Part shown: piece after piece, positions 21,466-33,336 of the stretch
Numbering within the stretch: position 1 is the first letter of the stretch
How the letters are laid out: every line of letters begins with the position of its first letter
Assembly: GCA_038030265.1 (NCBI GenBank)
Contig: CM075938.1
Coordinates: 11,447,009-11,511,008 of the forward strand
Direction of reading: 5' to 3'
Origin: Corythucha ciliata
Lineage: Eukaryota; Arthropoda; Insecta; Hemiptera; Tingidae
DNA length: 64,000 bases
Made by a program: the position numbers and the translations under genes
Notes under the pieces: model-generated
Told to the model about the DNA's origin: nothing
Databases searched by the model: none
Seen by the model: only the letters and a program-made list of their open reading frames with translations

Positions 21466-23017
21466 AGACGATCTGTGCTTGAAACGTGCCAAACTACGGA
21501 CCTACTGTGACTTGTTGATGCAACAAGTCCACGATCTGAAAACAACCGTCAAACGAGAGATTCCCGATAATGGAACACGGTTGCAAAAAATTGAGGAAGA
21601 GAGCGCGTTAATATCGGCAACTTGTGATTCATTCATAATTACACTTGAGGAATGCATAGTGATGGGTCAAGGGAAAAAACCCATTGGGAATATTCCCGTT
21701 TTTTGGGAAAAAACCCCGGTTTTTTCCCAAGAAAGTATTTTCCCATCCGAATTGGGTTTTTATTAGTTCAATTTGAATAGAACTTATTACTGCAGAAATT
21801 AGAGAATTCAGCCTCGAAGCGTGAGTTTTTTCCTCGCGCAGCCTCTTGTAACCTTTCCCTCAACTCTGAGAAGTCTTTATCTGCTCCATAGAGATAATTC
21901 ATCTCGCATTACGCGACATTGAGCTAAAGCTCGCTGAAAATTTACCTCGGTCGTCACTTTCCAAGAATGAACAGTCCCTGATTCTACGAAAACTGAAAGA
22001 CAGAATGGACTCCAGCGTTAAAAGTAGTATTCATTACGCTGCGACACTCCTGGGCCCATTATCATGGGGGACGCTGCTGAGCAAGACGAGCAAATAGAAG
22101 GCATTAAAAATTCCTAAGGTTGCCACACAGATGAAGGTTAATGTCGACAAAGCGATGGTGGATTTGGCCAACTATCGTTCCAAGGATGGACTCTGGGGGA
22201 AGACATTTTTGTGGGAAAGTGCCTCGGCGGTCACGCCAAGTGTTTGGTGGCAAGGACTTTGTTCGACTTCAACTTTGTCTTCCGTTGCGGTTAGAATTTT
22301 ATCAGCTGCGACAGAAAGATCCTTTAGCACGTTTTCTTGAATGAACAGCAAAAAAAAAAAAAACCGTTCAACGACTGATCAAGCCGGAAAACTGACCTAT
22401 CTGTCCCACAATTGGAAAACTCAAAATCTTCGAAGAAGCAAAAACAGAAAGCAGTGACTCCTCAAACCTTCTTGGACGCTGGGATACCGAAAACAGGTTC
22501 GGCAGGCAAATTCACACTTCATTTTTCAAAGGTCCAACGAAACTGATGCAACGGCATCTGAATCATCATCATCGTCATCAAACGAGGAAACCTCTGGCGA
22601 TGAATTCCAATAGAAAAATTAATGGATATTTGGTGGCAAGGCTCGGCTTCAGCTTTGTCTCCCGTAACGGTTAGAATTTTAACCATTTTTGTGCAAACAG
22701 AGAGTTCGTATGATTCTATGGGTGCAATAAATACCTATAGTCGTTTGTTTATTATTCATTTGCTGAGTCTGTTGCAACATTCAGTGAAAAACGGATAAAA
22801 ACCCAGTATTTTCCCAAATTGGGGTTTTTCCCGGTTTTTTCCCAGGGAAAAAACCCGAAATTTTATTTTCCCGGTGTAAACCCATCACTAGGAATGCATG
22901 GAAGTCACTAAAGACCAGTCAAGTTTCCCTAATAAATTACCAAGATCCGGCACGGAGGACCAAAATGTTTGCTATAGTGGTTTTCAAATGAGAATAAATT
23001 CAGAAATGTTCAATTAA
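21466..23017 (+). pseudogene. FAPP1/FAPP2-like (PLEKHA3/8) coding fragment split by a hAT
   Basis: Plus-strand codons encode KLRTYCDLLMQQVHDLK, an acidic linker with RLQKIEEES, and LISATCDSFIITLEEC, ending at 21656. Reading resumes in the same frame at 22899 with MEVTKDQSSF and continues to a stop at 23015-23017. The YCDLLMQQV and ATCxxFxxTLEEC motifs are characteristic of the conserved region just behind the PH domain of FAPP1 and FAPP2, proteins that bind PI4P at the trans-Golgi (FAPP2 also transfers glycosphingolipid). A candidate splice acceptor (GAACAG) ends at 21465. No PH or GLTP exons are nearby, so this may be one exon of a long gene or a stray copy. The hAT insertion lies between two otherwise intact halves. 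Confidence 0.65.
21657..22890 (+). mobile_element. hAT transposon with perfect 8-bp target duplication
   Basis: The ends are TAGTGATGGGT and its complement ACCCATCACTA, flanked on both sides by GGAATGCA (21649-21656 and 22891-22898). Subterminal regions are rich in GGGAAAAAAACCC-type words that pair with each other. Inside are relics of a hAT transposase: a SIHYAATLL segment (about 22018-22050), then WWQGLCSTSTLSSVAV and SAATERSFS of the C-terminal dimerisation domain (about 22240-22340). Stops and frameshifts make it non-functional. The 8-bp duplication is perfect, so the insertion is not very old. Confidence 0.9.
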
Positions 23018-23031
23018 GCTTGGAGGACCAG

Positions 23032-23160
23032 GGGCCTTAGTACGAACCCGTGTGAAAATGCCACGTGATGCTGTTGCTATGGCGGGATAATGTTATTTCT
23101 TATTCGGCGTCCTTGGATCCCGCGTGCTGCATTTTTTCCCGAACTTTCGTACTAAGGCCC
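23032..23160. mobile_element. Palindromic MITE (GGGCC ends, CAG duplication)
   Basis: The left end GGGCCTTAGTACGAAC pairs with the right end TTCGTACTAAGGCCC. CAG flanks both sides (23029-23031 and 23161-23163). The element is 129 bp and lies just past the stop codon of the FAPP-like fragment. Confidence 0.75.
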
Positions 23161-23163
23161 CAG

Positions 23164-25014
23164 GTCTTTTGGGTGACCAACCACAAGAAAATCTGTATAA
23201 ATTGGAGTTTGGGCTCGTGAACCGTGTCGCGAATCACGAATCGATGTTCAGTCCTTCGTCACGGTCAAAATCGCGAATACAGAGGTTCTCGAGTTGCGAA
23301 TACAGAATTTTCCAGCGCTACAGATCACTTTGAATTTTGCTAAAAATCTTCACAGTTCAGAAAACAACGCCAGCGAACAGAAGGAAGAGCGTTTTTACTT
23401 TTTTCCCACATCCCACACACACACACCGGTCGTCACGCACGCGCGTAGGGGCTTCAGAGCCAAAATTAGATAAACTTAAATACAGACCGGCCTAGCGGCG
23501 AGCGTCAGCGACACTACAAATCAAAGTGCCCTCAAAGGCCCGAACAAGCGGGACGGGACTTGAGTGGCGTGGGACGGGACGAAGGGCTAAAAAATGCGGG
23601 GCGGGACTTTTTGCACGCATTTTTGAATCAAAAGTGAGGCATTTTTTGGCTTTTACATAGAGTTTGTGAGCCTGCTGGGGATCATTACGTGCATACCTAA
23701 TACTCCGTTTCGAATGAATTCTGAACATTTTCCAGCGATATTTTATTTCTGCGACTCACACTTAAGACTTGGAAAATTGGTCCTTTTCGGTCTGGTCCGG
23801 TCCTAAGACTTTTTTTTTCCGATCGGTCTTCGGTTCGGCCTGGTCTCGGTCCGGTTCAGACGTTATTATTTTTCGGTGATCGATTTCGCCACAAGTAAAA
23901 TATCCAATTTTGGGGGAAAGTGGGGTATTGTCTGTCAAGATTTCAAGATTTTTTTTTGTTTTATACAGGCAAAATTGTCTGTTTTAAAGGGCAGAGTAGG
24001 CCTTGCTGAGTTTTATGATAGTAGTACCTTTTTGTGTGCTTTTGAAGAACTCAAAGGACCATAGGACACCAAACTACAGAGTTGTACCTTCCTTCCTAAA
24101 GAAGGACACCTAGTCACCGTGTACATATAACGTACGGGTTTAACGTATTGGGTTTAAAGCACCTCGTGCGGGTGGCGTAATTGGGATCCGTATATTGGAA
24201 CTGTTTCTAGCGACTCGATTTCCGTAGTCCCCGCTTCAAGAAAGCAATTTTATACCAACTTTCTCAAAAACCGCGATTGTCTGAATTTGACTTAAATTGA
24301 CATTTAAACCCTCACCCATTCAATACGCCCGATACTCCTTGTGGTAGACGGCAGAAAAGAACAAAACCAAAAAGGCGTCAATTATTAAAACAGTGCAAGC
24401 CTTGCTAATAGCATGTTGTTCACCTTAACCACCAACGATACACCTCTGACCGACCCCCATATCGTCTTTTTTCGGACTAAAAAGGGGACTTTAAAGGTCA
24501 CGCTATGAATCAATTTAAAGAACTATAACGGAGGCGCGAGAACTCAGCGTGTGAGTGTGTGCCGTGCTGCGTGCCCTTCCATGCTAATAGTACTAGGGGG
24601 CGGTTGAGAGTGAGAGAGAAAACAAAATGAACTATTTTTAGGGGGGGGGGGGCGTTATAGCGTTTTCGTGCTGTTCCCAGTTTTCAAACAGCCTATGAAT
24701 TCAATGCTTCCGGGTATCGCCATCCGTGTGCTTATGCTAATGATTTCCTCCTTTTAATGTCTCGCCTTTTTTAAGCAATGAGGGTAAAAAAATACTCCTC
24801 GTCACTCAGATTTCTATTCTTTTTATGGTTCTGCTCACACAAAAAACAACAGATAATTGAAAGTTTTTCTTCAAGACATAGACATTTATGGCTTACAGCT
24901 ATAAACCCTGATGAAGTGATTAAGGCAGAAAATTGGCCGCCTCATGACCTTTTTATTCAACAAAAGTTTAATTAAGCTGAGGGTCTCAAAAAATGAGGAA
25001 AGGTTTTAATAATA
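23164..25014. other. Non-coding DNA, no gene recognised
   Basis: Low-complexity spots occur: CA repeats near 23405, GGGACGGGAC-type words near 23540-23610, GGTCCGGT-type words near 23780-23860, and a G run near 24640. Short frames on either strand show no known domain. Confidence 0.45.
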
Positions 25015-25162
25015 GGTCTATTCGTTTGTCGTCCCGGACTACTCCGAGCAGCACGAAATTTTGCAACCTCGCGGGTTATCATGTGAAATAACGCGAAAAA
25101 ATAATGAAAGGTTAGTACTTTCAGTGCTAATAGTGCAGCTCCGGACGACAAACGAATAGACC
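25015..25162. mobile_element. 148-bp MITE with perfect 20-bp inverted ends and TA duplication
   Basis: GGTCTATTCGTTTGTCGTCC at the left end is perfectly inverted at the right end (GGACGACAAACGAATAGACC). TA lies directly outside each end, consistent with a Tc1/mariner-type target. The internal DNA does not code for protein. Confidence 0.75.
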
Positions 25163-26325
25163 TAATAAAACATCTTTTCAAGAAATATTTGCATGCCGGG
25201 GTGTGATAAAACCCTCCCAGGGTAGATTGAAAAAAAAAAATGGGGAAAAAGTGGAACTGCTTAAAATGAGGTCGAAACCTATATCAAGAAACTTACACAA
25301 GTGGCTCAGGGAAAAATTGCGAGTTTACAGTGGGGGGCGCGTGAAGGGGTGGAGGGACTGAGACTCTCTTCTGTATGCTAACAACTTCAATCAAGTTTTC
25401 TCTTTTTTTTTACACTTGGCAGCCACATTTTACCCGAGTTTTTCTTTTACCTCGATTTTATTTTATCCCAAGATTATGTCATCTTATTTTAAAAAGAAAG
25501 ATTGATCCGGTTGGTTGTTTGGGTGAAGCAATTGCAACCATTTTATATTGAAATTCGGGAATAATTTAAAAACTATAAATCTGTCAGTTGCGGATTTATT
25601 GTTGCCACTTCAATTCACGGAAAAATAAATTGTTTTTCGTTGCCCATTAAAATCCCCCAACCACTCACATCTCCCCACCTCTCGCATAACCGACTGCAAG
25701 GCGTCTGAGATTAATAACGATATGGCGTGCTCTAAATTATAGTTTGAGATTCAGTCGCGAGTAAGGTTAATAGTTTTTTATACGAGAGTAAGTAGAAGAA
25801 TAATAATAATAAAAAAAAAAGGGCCTGCAGACCCCTTCATCTATACCCCTGTAAACAACGCCCTCACCAAATCACACGAGATCCATACTATAGCCTCATT
25901 AACTGAAAAGTCGTCAGCTTTTTCAATTACTTACAAACGCCCCGGCATAACGCTTCTGGTTAACACGCGGGATTCAAACGGTTTGGAAAGGGGAGAAGAA
26001 TCCGATGGTGGTGTTTCATGGTGAGTGGTGGATGATTGGGGGGGGAGGGTGTGGAGGGAGAAAGGACCACACACGACCAATCTGATAAAAATTATCTGAG
26101 TCGCACCCGTGCTGCCTCGTTAATCAAGTCGCAAGCCTGTTATTAGAAGGAATTAGTCTTTTTTTTTTATAACGCTGTTCTTAATTTTTCATTTCTGGAT
26201 TTTTCAGAGCATCTAAACGAGACAGCTTTTTTTTTATGCGAAAAATGGGTTGACAAATCACACACAATGTGCCCACAATTCAGGGCAATAAGCCGAGTGG
26301 CTTCGGCTGGGAAATGTGTCCCTTA
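25163..26325. other. Non-coding DNA, no gene recognised
   Basis: AT-rich with poly-A and poly-T runs near 25227, 25410 and 26160 and a G run near 26040. No domain, RNA gene or transposon end was identified. Confidence 0.45.
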
Positions 26326-26329
26326 ACGC

Positions 26330-26460
26330 GTTAAAAGATGTTTTGCAGTTTTCCTGTGGTTGGACCTTTGCTGTGGTTAGACCTTTGCTGAGGTTGAAAG
26401 TTTGCTGTAGTTGGATCTTTGCTGTGGTTGGTCCTTCACTGTTCATTGTGGTAGTTGCCG
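26330..26460 (+). repeat. Short degenerate array, family D
   Basis: Units of about 20 bp read roughly 'gctgtggttggacctttg' and recur six or seven times with substitutions. The same type of unit appears at 47380-47700 and 58975-59100. Nothing recognisable follows up to about 26920. Confidence 0.55.
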
Positions 26461-26919
26461 CAGTTCGAACCAGTCTGAAAGGGCGTGGGTGGAAGAGCCT
26501 CTTCGACTGATTCTAGACGAAACATTTGTTCTAAAAGGCGAGCATTGTCAGCAAAGGAGTCGTGAACTGTGGAAAACCTTGCAGTGGTGAGAGAGGGGTG
26601 TGGAAGAACAAGTGATTGGTTTTTCTTGATGATTTTGTACGGTTCGAGAGAACTTGACTTGCGACATTTTCGAGGATTGAATGAGTTCGTTACGTTCGGA
26701 TGTTCTTTTGGGATGAGGAGTCACGCTGGTGAATATATCGCGAGGATAAATTGTTGGATTTTATTGCTTCACAGTAGCAAACGTTATGCTCCCTTCAGTC
26801 AGAACTTTAAGAGACCCCTCCAACTTCTTATATAAAAAGTGTGATTGCTATCGTGCTTTTATGAAAAATGTTGTTCCCAAGTTCACACAGTTTTTCTTTC
26901 TTTAAATAATACAATTTTG

Positions 26920-28440
26920 ATACGCGGGTCTGACTCCACAAAAGAACAATATTTCGTGGCGTTGGTCCATTAAAAACCAATTTCATGTGTCTGGCTCACC
27001 CGAAAAAGCGCAATTTGGCGGGTTCCGTTGCATCAAAAACAAAATTTCGCACTATTCACCCATTCGCAATATATCTGCGAAATTGTAAGAATCGGATCTG
27101 AATATTCTAAAACTTGCGAGACCCAGAAGCCCAGAATAGCCGACCACGACAGCACCCAGAGTCTGTCACGAAATAACATTATAACCAAAACTTAAAATCT
27201 GGGAAATTGCAAATTTCAGAACTGAACATCCACGAAATTGCAAATTTCGAGGTATTTTTTCCAGCACCGTGGAACCTGTGTGTTGACCGGTCACAACAGC
27301 CCCCAAAGCCTGGCAAATATTTCCACGAAATAACGTCACTCTACAAAATTGCGTTACTCTGAGCTAAAAATTCAGTGAAATGGCAAATTTCGGGTCTAGA
27401 TATTCTCGAAATCCCTGTTTCTGGTCGTTATTTTCGCGAAATTGTCTGGACCTTCATTTTTTGCTGATGCGGACCCTGTGCTAACCGGTCCCGTCTGGGC
27501 AAACTTGCAATAGGTATTGCGAGCTCCAGGTAGTAATTACAGCGAAATTTCTGAATATCCGCAAAATTGTTTGGTTTCCAGTCTGAATATCCGCAAAATT
27601 GCTTGGTTTCCAGTCTGAATATCCGCAAAATTGCTTGGTTTCCAGTCTGAATATCCGCAAAATTGCTTGGTTTCCGTTCTTTATTTATATGAATTTGCAA
27701 GTTTGGAAGTTATTTTTACTCGATTTTTTTTCCAAGCCGTCACGGGGCAATCCGGGCACGACAGCACCCAAGTTTTACGTCTGTAGTTAAGCAAAATTGC
27801 AAGTGTCTGGTCTTGATTTCCGTGAACTTGCAAGTTTTTGGTTCAAATATTTTCGAAAATTGAGGTTTTTGGTTAAATAGCCGTGTAGGTACTTAAATTG
27901 CAACATTTAAAAATGAAAAATATTAGTGAGTTTGCAAGTCCGCGTTCTAATTAGAGTGACATTGCAAGTTTCCCGGGTTTAAATATTCGCGAAATTGATA
28001 TTATCAGACCTCTGTTCATGAGAATTTTGTGAGTTTCAGGACTTTCCCTATGTAAAATTGCAAGTTTCTGGTCTTGATTCAAGCGAAATTTTCAAGTTAG
28101 GGTCCCGATCAAAGCAATATTGCATGTTTGGGGACATTTATGCTGAAGGCAGAAACCTGTGTAGCCAGCCCCAAAGCCTGCGATGAATATACCTGCAATA
28201 ATTGGAAGTTTCCTGGCTGCATATCCGCGGAATGACCACTTTCAGGCCTTAATCTTAGCAAAAGTGCAAGTTACGGGTTCTTTTGTTTAGTTGCCGCGGG
28301 CCTCGGTCCATCTGGCCCAAAGAACGCCCCAACCTTGATGAATAGCCACCAAATTAGATAATTTAGTGCTAAATATCAGTGAATTCGCTAGTTTTGAGGC
28401 TAAATATCCGTGAAATTGTTATTTTATAATTGTTTTTTGT
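26920..28440 (+). repeat. Degenerate tandem array, family C
   Basis: Units of about 30-35 bp combine 'aatatccgcgaaattgc' with 'aagtttctggtct'. Most are strongly diverged. A conserved sub-block of four near-identical 32-bp units is at 27551-27678. The phrase 'gacaacagcaccca' recurs at about 27150, 27295 and 27760, hinting at a higher-order period. Confidence 0.7.
27551..27678 (+). repeat. Four near-perfect 32-bp units in family C
   Basis: The unit CTGAATATCCGCAAAATTG followed by CTTGGTTTCCAGT starts at 27551, 27583, 27615 and 27647. The first unit differs by one base and the last is trimmed. This local homogeneity in an otherwise decayed array indicates recent slippage or unequal exchange. 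Confidence 0.9.
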
Positions 28441-30149
28441 ATGATCGGATAGTTCGTACATTTTTGAAGATTTATTGACTGTTTCATCCATGTCCTTCGC
28501 CGGCTCGGAAATCCTTTATAATTTCTCGCACATAACTAAAAGGGACACATAAAAGACTTTAGGGAGTATAGGGGGGTGTTTTAATTAATTTCCCTATTTC
28601 CATTCCCCTCACTGATCTCAAGTAAATCCCCCTAGAATTAATTCGCAATTTTTAAAGTCATTTGTCTGACCGCGGGCAGTTCCTTCATTTCCTCAATCTC
28701 TCTCTCTCTCTCCCCCTCGACCCCATCACTACAACGTTCTCTTCAACAGCTCCATAGCACCGTGGGGAAGATCATTTACTTGTTAGTTCACCATAAGTTT
28801 GCCCTTCAGAAAGCTTCGCTTAATTAAAGCAATTACTGGTACTTTGCAACCTCCACCTCGCCCCCATCTTCACAGACTCAAGACTCCTTGCAACCCTTAT
28901 TTTAATAAACTTGGCAATGGGGTAGTAAATGCTTGGTGTGCGTGGTGGGGGGGAAGAGGGGGCAAAACGAACCTAGGATCACGAAAAGGATGAGAGGGGT
29001 TGCCTAGGAGACTCAATTCATGTTCTAAGTCCCTATTCGAAGAGGGTTGCTTGAAGATGTGGCCGAGGGTAAGGAGCTTGAAGAGGAGAACGAGTTTTTT
29101 TTATATATTTTATAATGAGACTTGGTGGATGAGAGAGAACTGGGAGGGCGGGGGGAACCGGAGAGAGAGAGAGAGGTCTTATCGGTTGGACCGGTATATT
29201 AGGTCAATAAAGTGAATGGGGTCGGCGGGGGGGGGGCTAATCTTTCGGCTTCTGTAATTACACCACGTAGATATGCGAGGGAGTAAGCATAGACGATAGA
29301 CAAAAACAGTTGCCCTTACAGGATAGAGAGGTGAAAGGGGAGGGACTGGAAGTCCCTCTTAACTGTTTTGCTTGTACGTAAGTGAACGTTTCTTGCTTTT
29401 GAATTATTATTGTAAGATTCTGATCTCACGGTAATCTACGGAAAACAGGAGAGTGAAATTTCTTGTAACTTTTGGGATTACAACAAGGATAATCGCTGGT
29501 TTGTTACGAAATGCCTGCAGGGATGGTAGACGTCCCTGTCCCTCGTCACTTAAATGCACTACGCCGTTCCATTTGTGTCACAATCAATGTAAACTTGAAT
29601 CATCGTTATGAATATAACGACAAGCTTTATGACTTTCTTATTGCTATTATCACATTTTTACGTTATTTATTTTTAGGAGTTTAGCTTGTTTTATTTTCTT
29701 CTTCATCCACTTCTTTACAGAGAAGTAGCCAGAATGGAGCAGGAGTGGGCAGTTGCCCTCCTTCGAACTCGAAAGCGCGGATTTAGTGAGGCAGCTGCCC
29801 AGATGTGAGGGAACAAATTACCGCGAAGTATACCGTCTCTGGGGACCAAAATTTAAGTTGTTATGACCTGGTGTAATCACCACGGAAAAACATTTTCCAT
29901 AGTGAATTAGCCACTGACGACGGCTCTAAGAAGCTGAAAAGCGCTTTTGGCGTAATAACAAAACAAAAGTGGTAAGACTATCTATTTTTAATAGTAACGA
30001 AAATTCGTTACCGAACTCCACAACGTCGCTGGGACACTATGGACCAAAATTTAAGGTTTAGCTTCAAAAGTATCACTTTCTGTGGGAAAAAGTTAACAGT
30101 TTTAGGACAGAAAAATCTGGAACAGAAGGCTAGAAACTATAGTTTTTCA
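28441..30149. other. Non-coding DNA, no gene recognised
   Basis: Contains CT-rich (28690-28720), G-rich (28945, 29150, 29230) and purine-rich stretches. The tract 29690-30149 leads into a LINE relic and may include its decayed upstream part, but no domain can be read there. Confidence 0.4.
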
Positions 30150-31020
30150 CCAAAGATTTAGTTTTCGACGTATAGTGACCGTTTCTATGCAAATTTGATT
30201 GTGTAGACCATAACATATTAATTCGGAAACTAAAAAAGTATAATTTTGCCACGGAGTCTTATTTATTGTCGAATCGTTTTCAGTACGTTCGTCACAATGG
30301 GGTGAATTCGGCTTTTCAAAAGTTAATGATTGGAGTGCCCCAGGGATCAATCTTAGGGACGATTCTTTTTCTCATTTTCATTAATGATCTGGTCAAGATT
30401 GTGACGATAAGCTGTTCTTGTTTGCTGACGATACCACACTAATGCTATGGGGGATAATGACTTTCAATCGGATACGCACTAGAGGCCATATTGTCTGAAT
30501 GATTGTCTGCCAATAGGTTGTTACTGAATACGGTGAAGAGCTCATCCTTGTTTTTGACAGTGAAGAAAACGGGGTTTACGAATTCGGCCGCGTGAAGCTG
30601 TTGGGAGTTCATTTTGACCCACAATTGTCATGGGTTGTTCATTGTGCTAAAGTAGTATCGAAGATTAATTCGAGTATATACGTGCTGAGGCACATCAGGG
30701 GTAGTGTCTCGTTCGATATTTTGTTGTCTTTTTAGTATGGTTGCGTTTATCCACAATTCACCTACGGTATTCTTCTATGGGGTCATTCCACGGCAGGGTC
30801 TAGATTTTTAAACTGCAAAGAAGAGCTATTAGGGCAATGCTTGGACTGGATTTTTCCGCAGGTTGTAAACAGACGTTTATCGATCTAGGATTGTTAACTT
30901 TGACTTGTGTGAGCATTTATTTCTCTTGAGGTTCGTTAAGGAAAATCTAAATCAGTTCCAAAGGCATAGCGAATGTCACAAATATAGCACGCGGAATAAG
31001 GAAACTTTGATAGCAGAATA
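30150..31020 (+). pseudogene. LINE reverse transcriptase relic (CR1/Jockey-like), LINE C
   Basis: Plus-strand codons in shifting frames give VDHNILIRKL, LSNRFQYVRHNG, GVPQGSILG, FLIFINDL, the FADDTTL catalytic box (about 30420-30440), KLLGVHFDPQLSW, and the C-terminal YGILLWG and AIRAMLGLD-like segments. These are successive motifs of a non-LTR reverse transcriptase of the CR1/Jockey type. Several frameshifts and stops are present. The upstream endonuclease is not recognisable. The 3' part ends near 31020, against the C-terminal remnant of LINE A on the other strand. Confidence 0.75.
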
Positions 31021-31519
31021 GCCTCCCACCTGCGCCGCCCAATTAAAACGGTCCTCCTCGGAGTTCCTAGAAAGCCGGACGAGTCGCGTAAAACATCTCT
31101 TTGGAAAGTGTTCCAGGTCCATCTGACTAATTTTTAGCCACCATTTCAGAGTTCCTAAAATCAAATTTACCTCCAAGTGATCCAATCCTAGTTTTCTTCT
31201 AACTATAGCATCAGGTGTTAATCTCGCCAGAAACAATAATTATTTTATTGCTCTAAGTTGGACTCTCCCTAGGATCTCAGCAGAGCCCTGCAGCCCTTCA
31301 GACATCTGCAGCATAAAGTGAGGTTGCGAAGGTAACCGAATTATACACCTTCAACCAAGAATCTAATGAGTCGGATAGAAAAATAGACTTCACTGCTCTG
31401 GGCGCTGCCTCGCCTTTCTTCACGCTCAACGCAGAATTTTTCGAAAAGCTCAGGGAGCTGGCGAACTGGATGCCCAAATATACGAGTTTACTACTCCAAT
31501 GGCCTCTTCACCACATATG
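31021..31519 (-). pseudogene. LINE A, C-terminal part
   Basis: Minus-strand codons give a segment with GIQFASSLSFS, KSIFLSDSLDSW and, further on, RLTPDAIVRRK and RCFTRLVRLSRN...FNWAAQ. The last piece aligns with RRLEALDRGQ...FNWFSQ in LINE B, so it is the region behind the RT palm. It lies on the far side of the hAT insertion from the RT of LINE A and has the same orientation, so both pieces belong to one element. It is disrupted by stops and frameshifts. Confidence 0.65.
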
Positions 31520-31809
31520 CAGAGGCGTAGGTACGGGGAGGGGATATGGGGGATAGATCCCCCCCCCCACCAGAGCTACAAGTATACGAACGAAGGAGCA
31601 CTAGTACCATAACGAAGAGCCCCATAAAATCTCCAAAAATGAGCGTTTCACGTTGATGTTAGGTTTAGCAGATTTTCTGGACTTAAATCAACCCGGAAAG
31701 GTCTGAGCACGTCCAGCTTTTTCCTTGAACTTCAGGCCCAACGCAGTAGTGTACCATGGTACGGGGAGGGGGAGGGGGGTCGCCCGGGACCCTCTATCAG
31801 ACAAAAATC

Positions 31810-33140
31810 GGTAATATTCGTGGCTATAGCTGCTAAAAAGTGCTGATTCATGGACTCACGATGCAACTTCCGGACTAAAGTGCTAATTCTCAGTTAAAAA
31901 TGGACAAAATTGCTAATTTGCAGCTTAAATTGAGTCAAACACCAATTCTTGGCAAAAATAGACAAAACTCGGTATGTAATGCACGGGTTTGGAAACGCTT
32001 CCACGCTGCTAGAATTTAGAAAAAGCGAAAATTCGCTGCTAAAATTGAGAAACATCACAAATTCTCGAATTAAGTGCTGTGAAATTTATAATTTAGAAAT
32101 GATAATTTGTTGACAGAAATGGATGGGTAGATGTAAATTTTTTGGTTTGAAAAAGGTTTGAACAAAAAAATTTACATTAATAATTTAAATTCGCACCTTC
32201 TGAAGGCATTTTTGTGTCTGAATTTCAGAAAAATGGCCAATTCATGCATGGCTGTAGTATAATGCTAAAAAATACGCTAATTCACAGCTAGAACTGCCGT
32301 GAAGCAATAATCTATACCTATAAAAGTTATATCAAATTGCTAATACGGTGGTAATATTAGAAAAACCGCTAATTTGCGGGTAATATTTAGAAAATAAAAT
32401 AATCGGCCTGGTCAAAATTAAGAGGAAGGTTAATTTTATGCCTAAAAATTGATAAAATTGCTAATTCGCGGCTAAAAATGGAAATCGTCAATTTACAGCT
32501 AAAATTGCGCCAAACGCTAATTTGTGACTGAAATTGAGAAAATTCGCTAATTCACAGGTTTGAAACGCTACGACTCGTCGCCGCTACAATTTAAAAGGCG
32601 CTAATTCGCGGTTGAAATTGAGAAAAATTCTAATTTGTGCCAAAAACTGAATATACGCAAATTTGCGGATTCTGAGGGTAACTTTTCAGGCTGAAATTGA
32701 AAAAAGGGCCAATTTATGGCAATAGGTGAAGAAACCGCTAATTCGCGAGTAAACTGAGAAAAATCGCTCATGCATTGCGTATGAAGGACCAAAAAAATCC
32801 TAATTCGTGAAAAGTCCCCCTATTTTGCAGCTAATATTGAGGAAAACACTTAAGGAAAACGTTAATTTCCAGCTAAAACTGAGAAAATTGCTAACCCCCT
32901 GGTAAAAAAAATTAAAAATCGGTATAATGCTGCTAAAAATTAGGAAAACGCCAAAACTCGTGGATAATTACGAAACATCGCTCACGGGATAAGAACGATT
33001 CTTTGCTGCTAAAGTTGAGAAAATGCGCAAATTCGTGGCTATTGGAGGGGGTGGGGCAAAACCGCTAATCTGCAGCTGAAATTGAGAAGAACGATACACT
33101 CGGCCAAAATTGAGAAAAGCTCAAATTTTCGGGTTGAGTC
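31810..33140 (+). repeat. Family A array carried inside hAT-like copy 1
   Basis: About 40 decayed units of 'ctaattcgcggctaaaa' plus 'ttgagaaaaa'. The array is matched in inverted orientation by 45460-47050, including non-repetitive interruptions such as the phrase around CCTTCTGAAGGCATTTTT, showing that the two arrays descend from one copy. Confidence 0.8.
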
Positions 33141-33197
33141 CAAAAATCGCCCTTAACTGAGAGATTAAGGCTATGTTGAGGCCAGCAAGATGTCCAG

Positions 33198-33336
33198 GGC
33201 CTGTGTTCTATAAAATTAGCAACAGTTGATACCAACAGTCAATCACCTGATTTCATTCAATTTCGTCGATTTGATTAATGAAAGCATATGACTTACTGTC
33301 GTTAACTACTGTTGTTAAAGTTATAGAACAAGCCCT
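33198..33336. mobile_element. Palindromic MITE (GGCCTG ends, CAG flanks)
   Basis: The left end GGCCTGTGTTCTATAA pairs with the complement of TTATAGAACAAGCC, and inner arms with CAACAGT/ACTGTTG also pair. CAG lies outside on both sides (33195-33197 and 33337-33339, allowing one extra base at the right end). It lies inside the repeat-carrying hAT, in a part missing from the second copy. Confidence 0.6.

Noticed and set aside
24778..24975. Small basic protein resembling a DNA-binding domain
   Set aside because: The spacing of Cys and His does not match THAP or other zinc fingers, and there is no supporting context.
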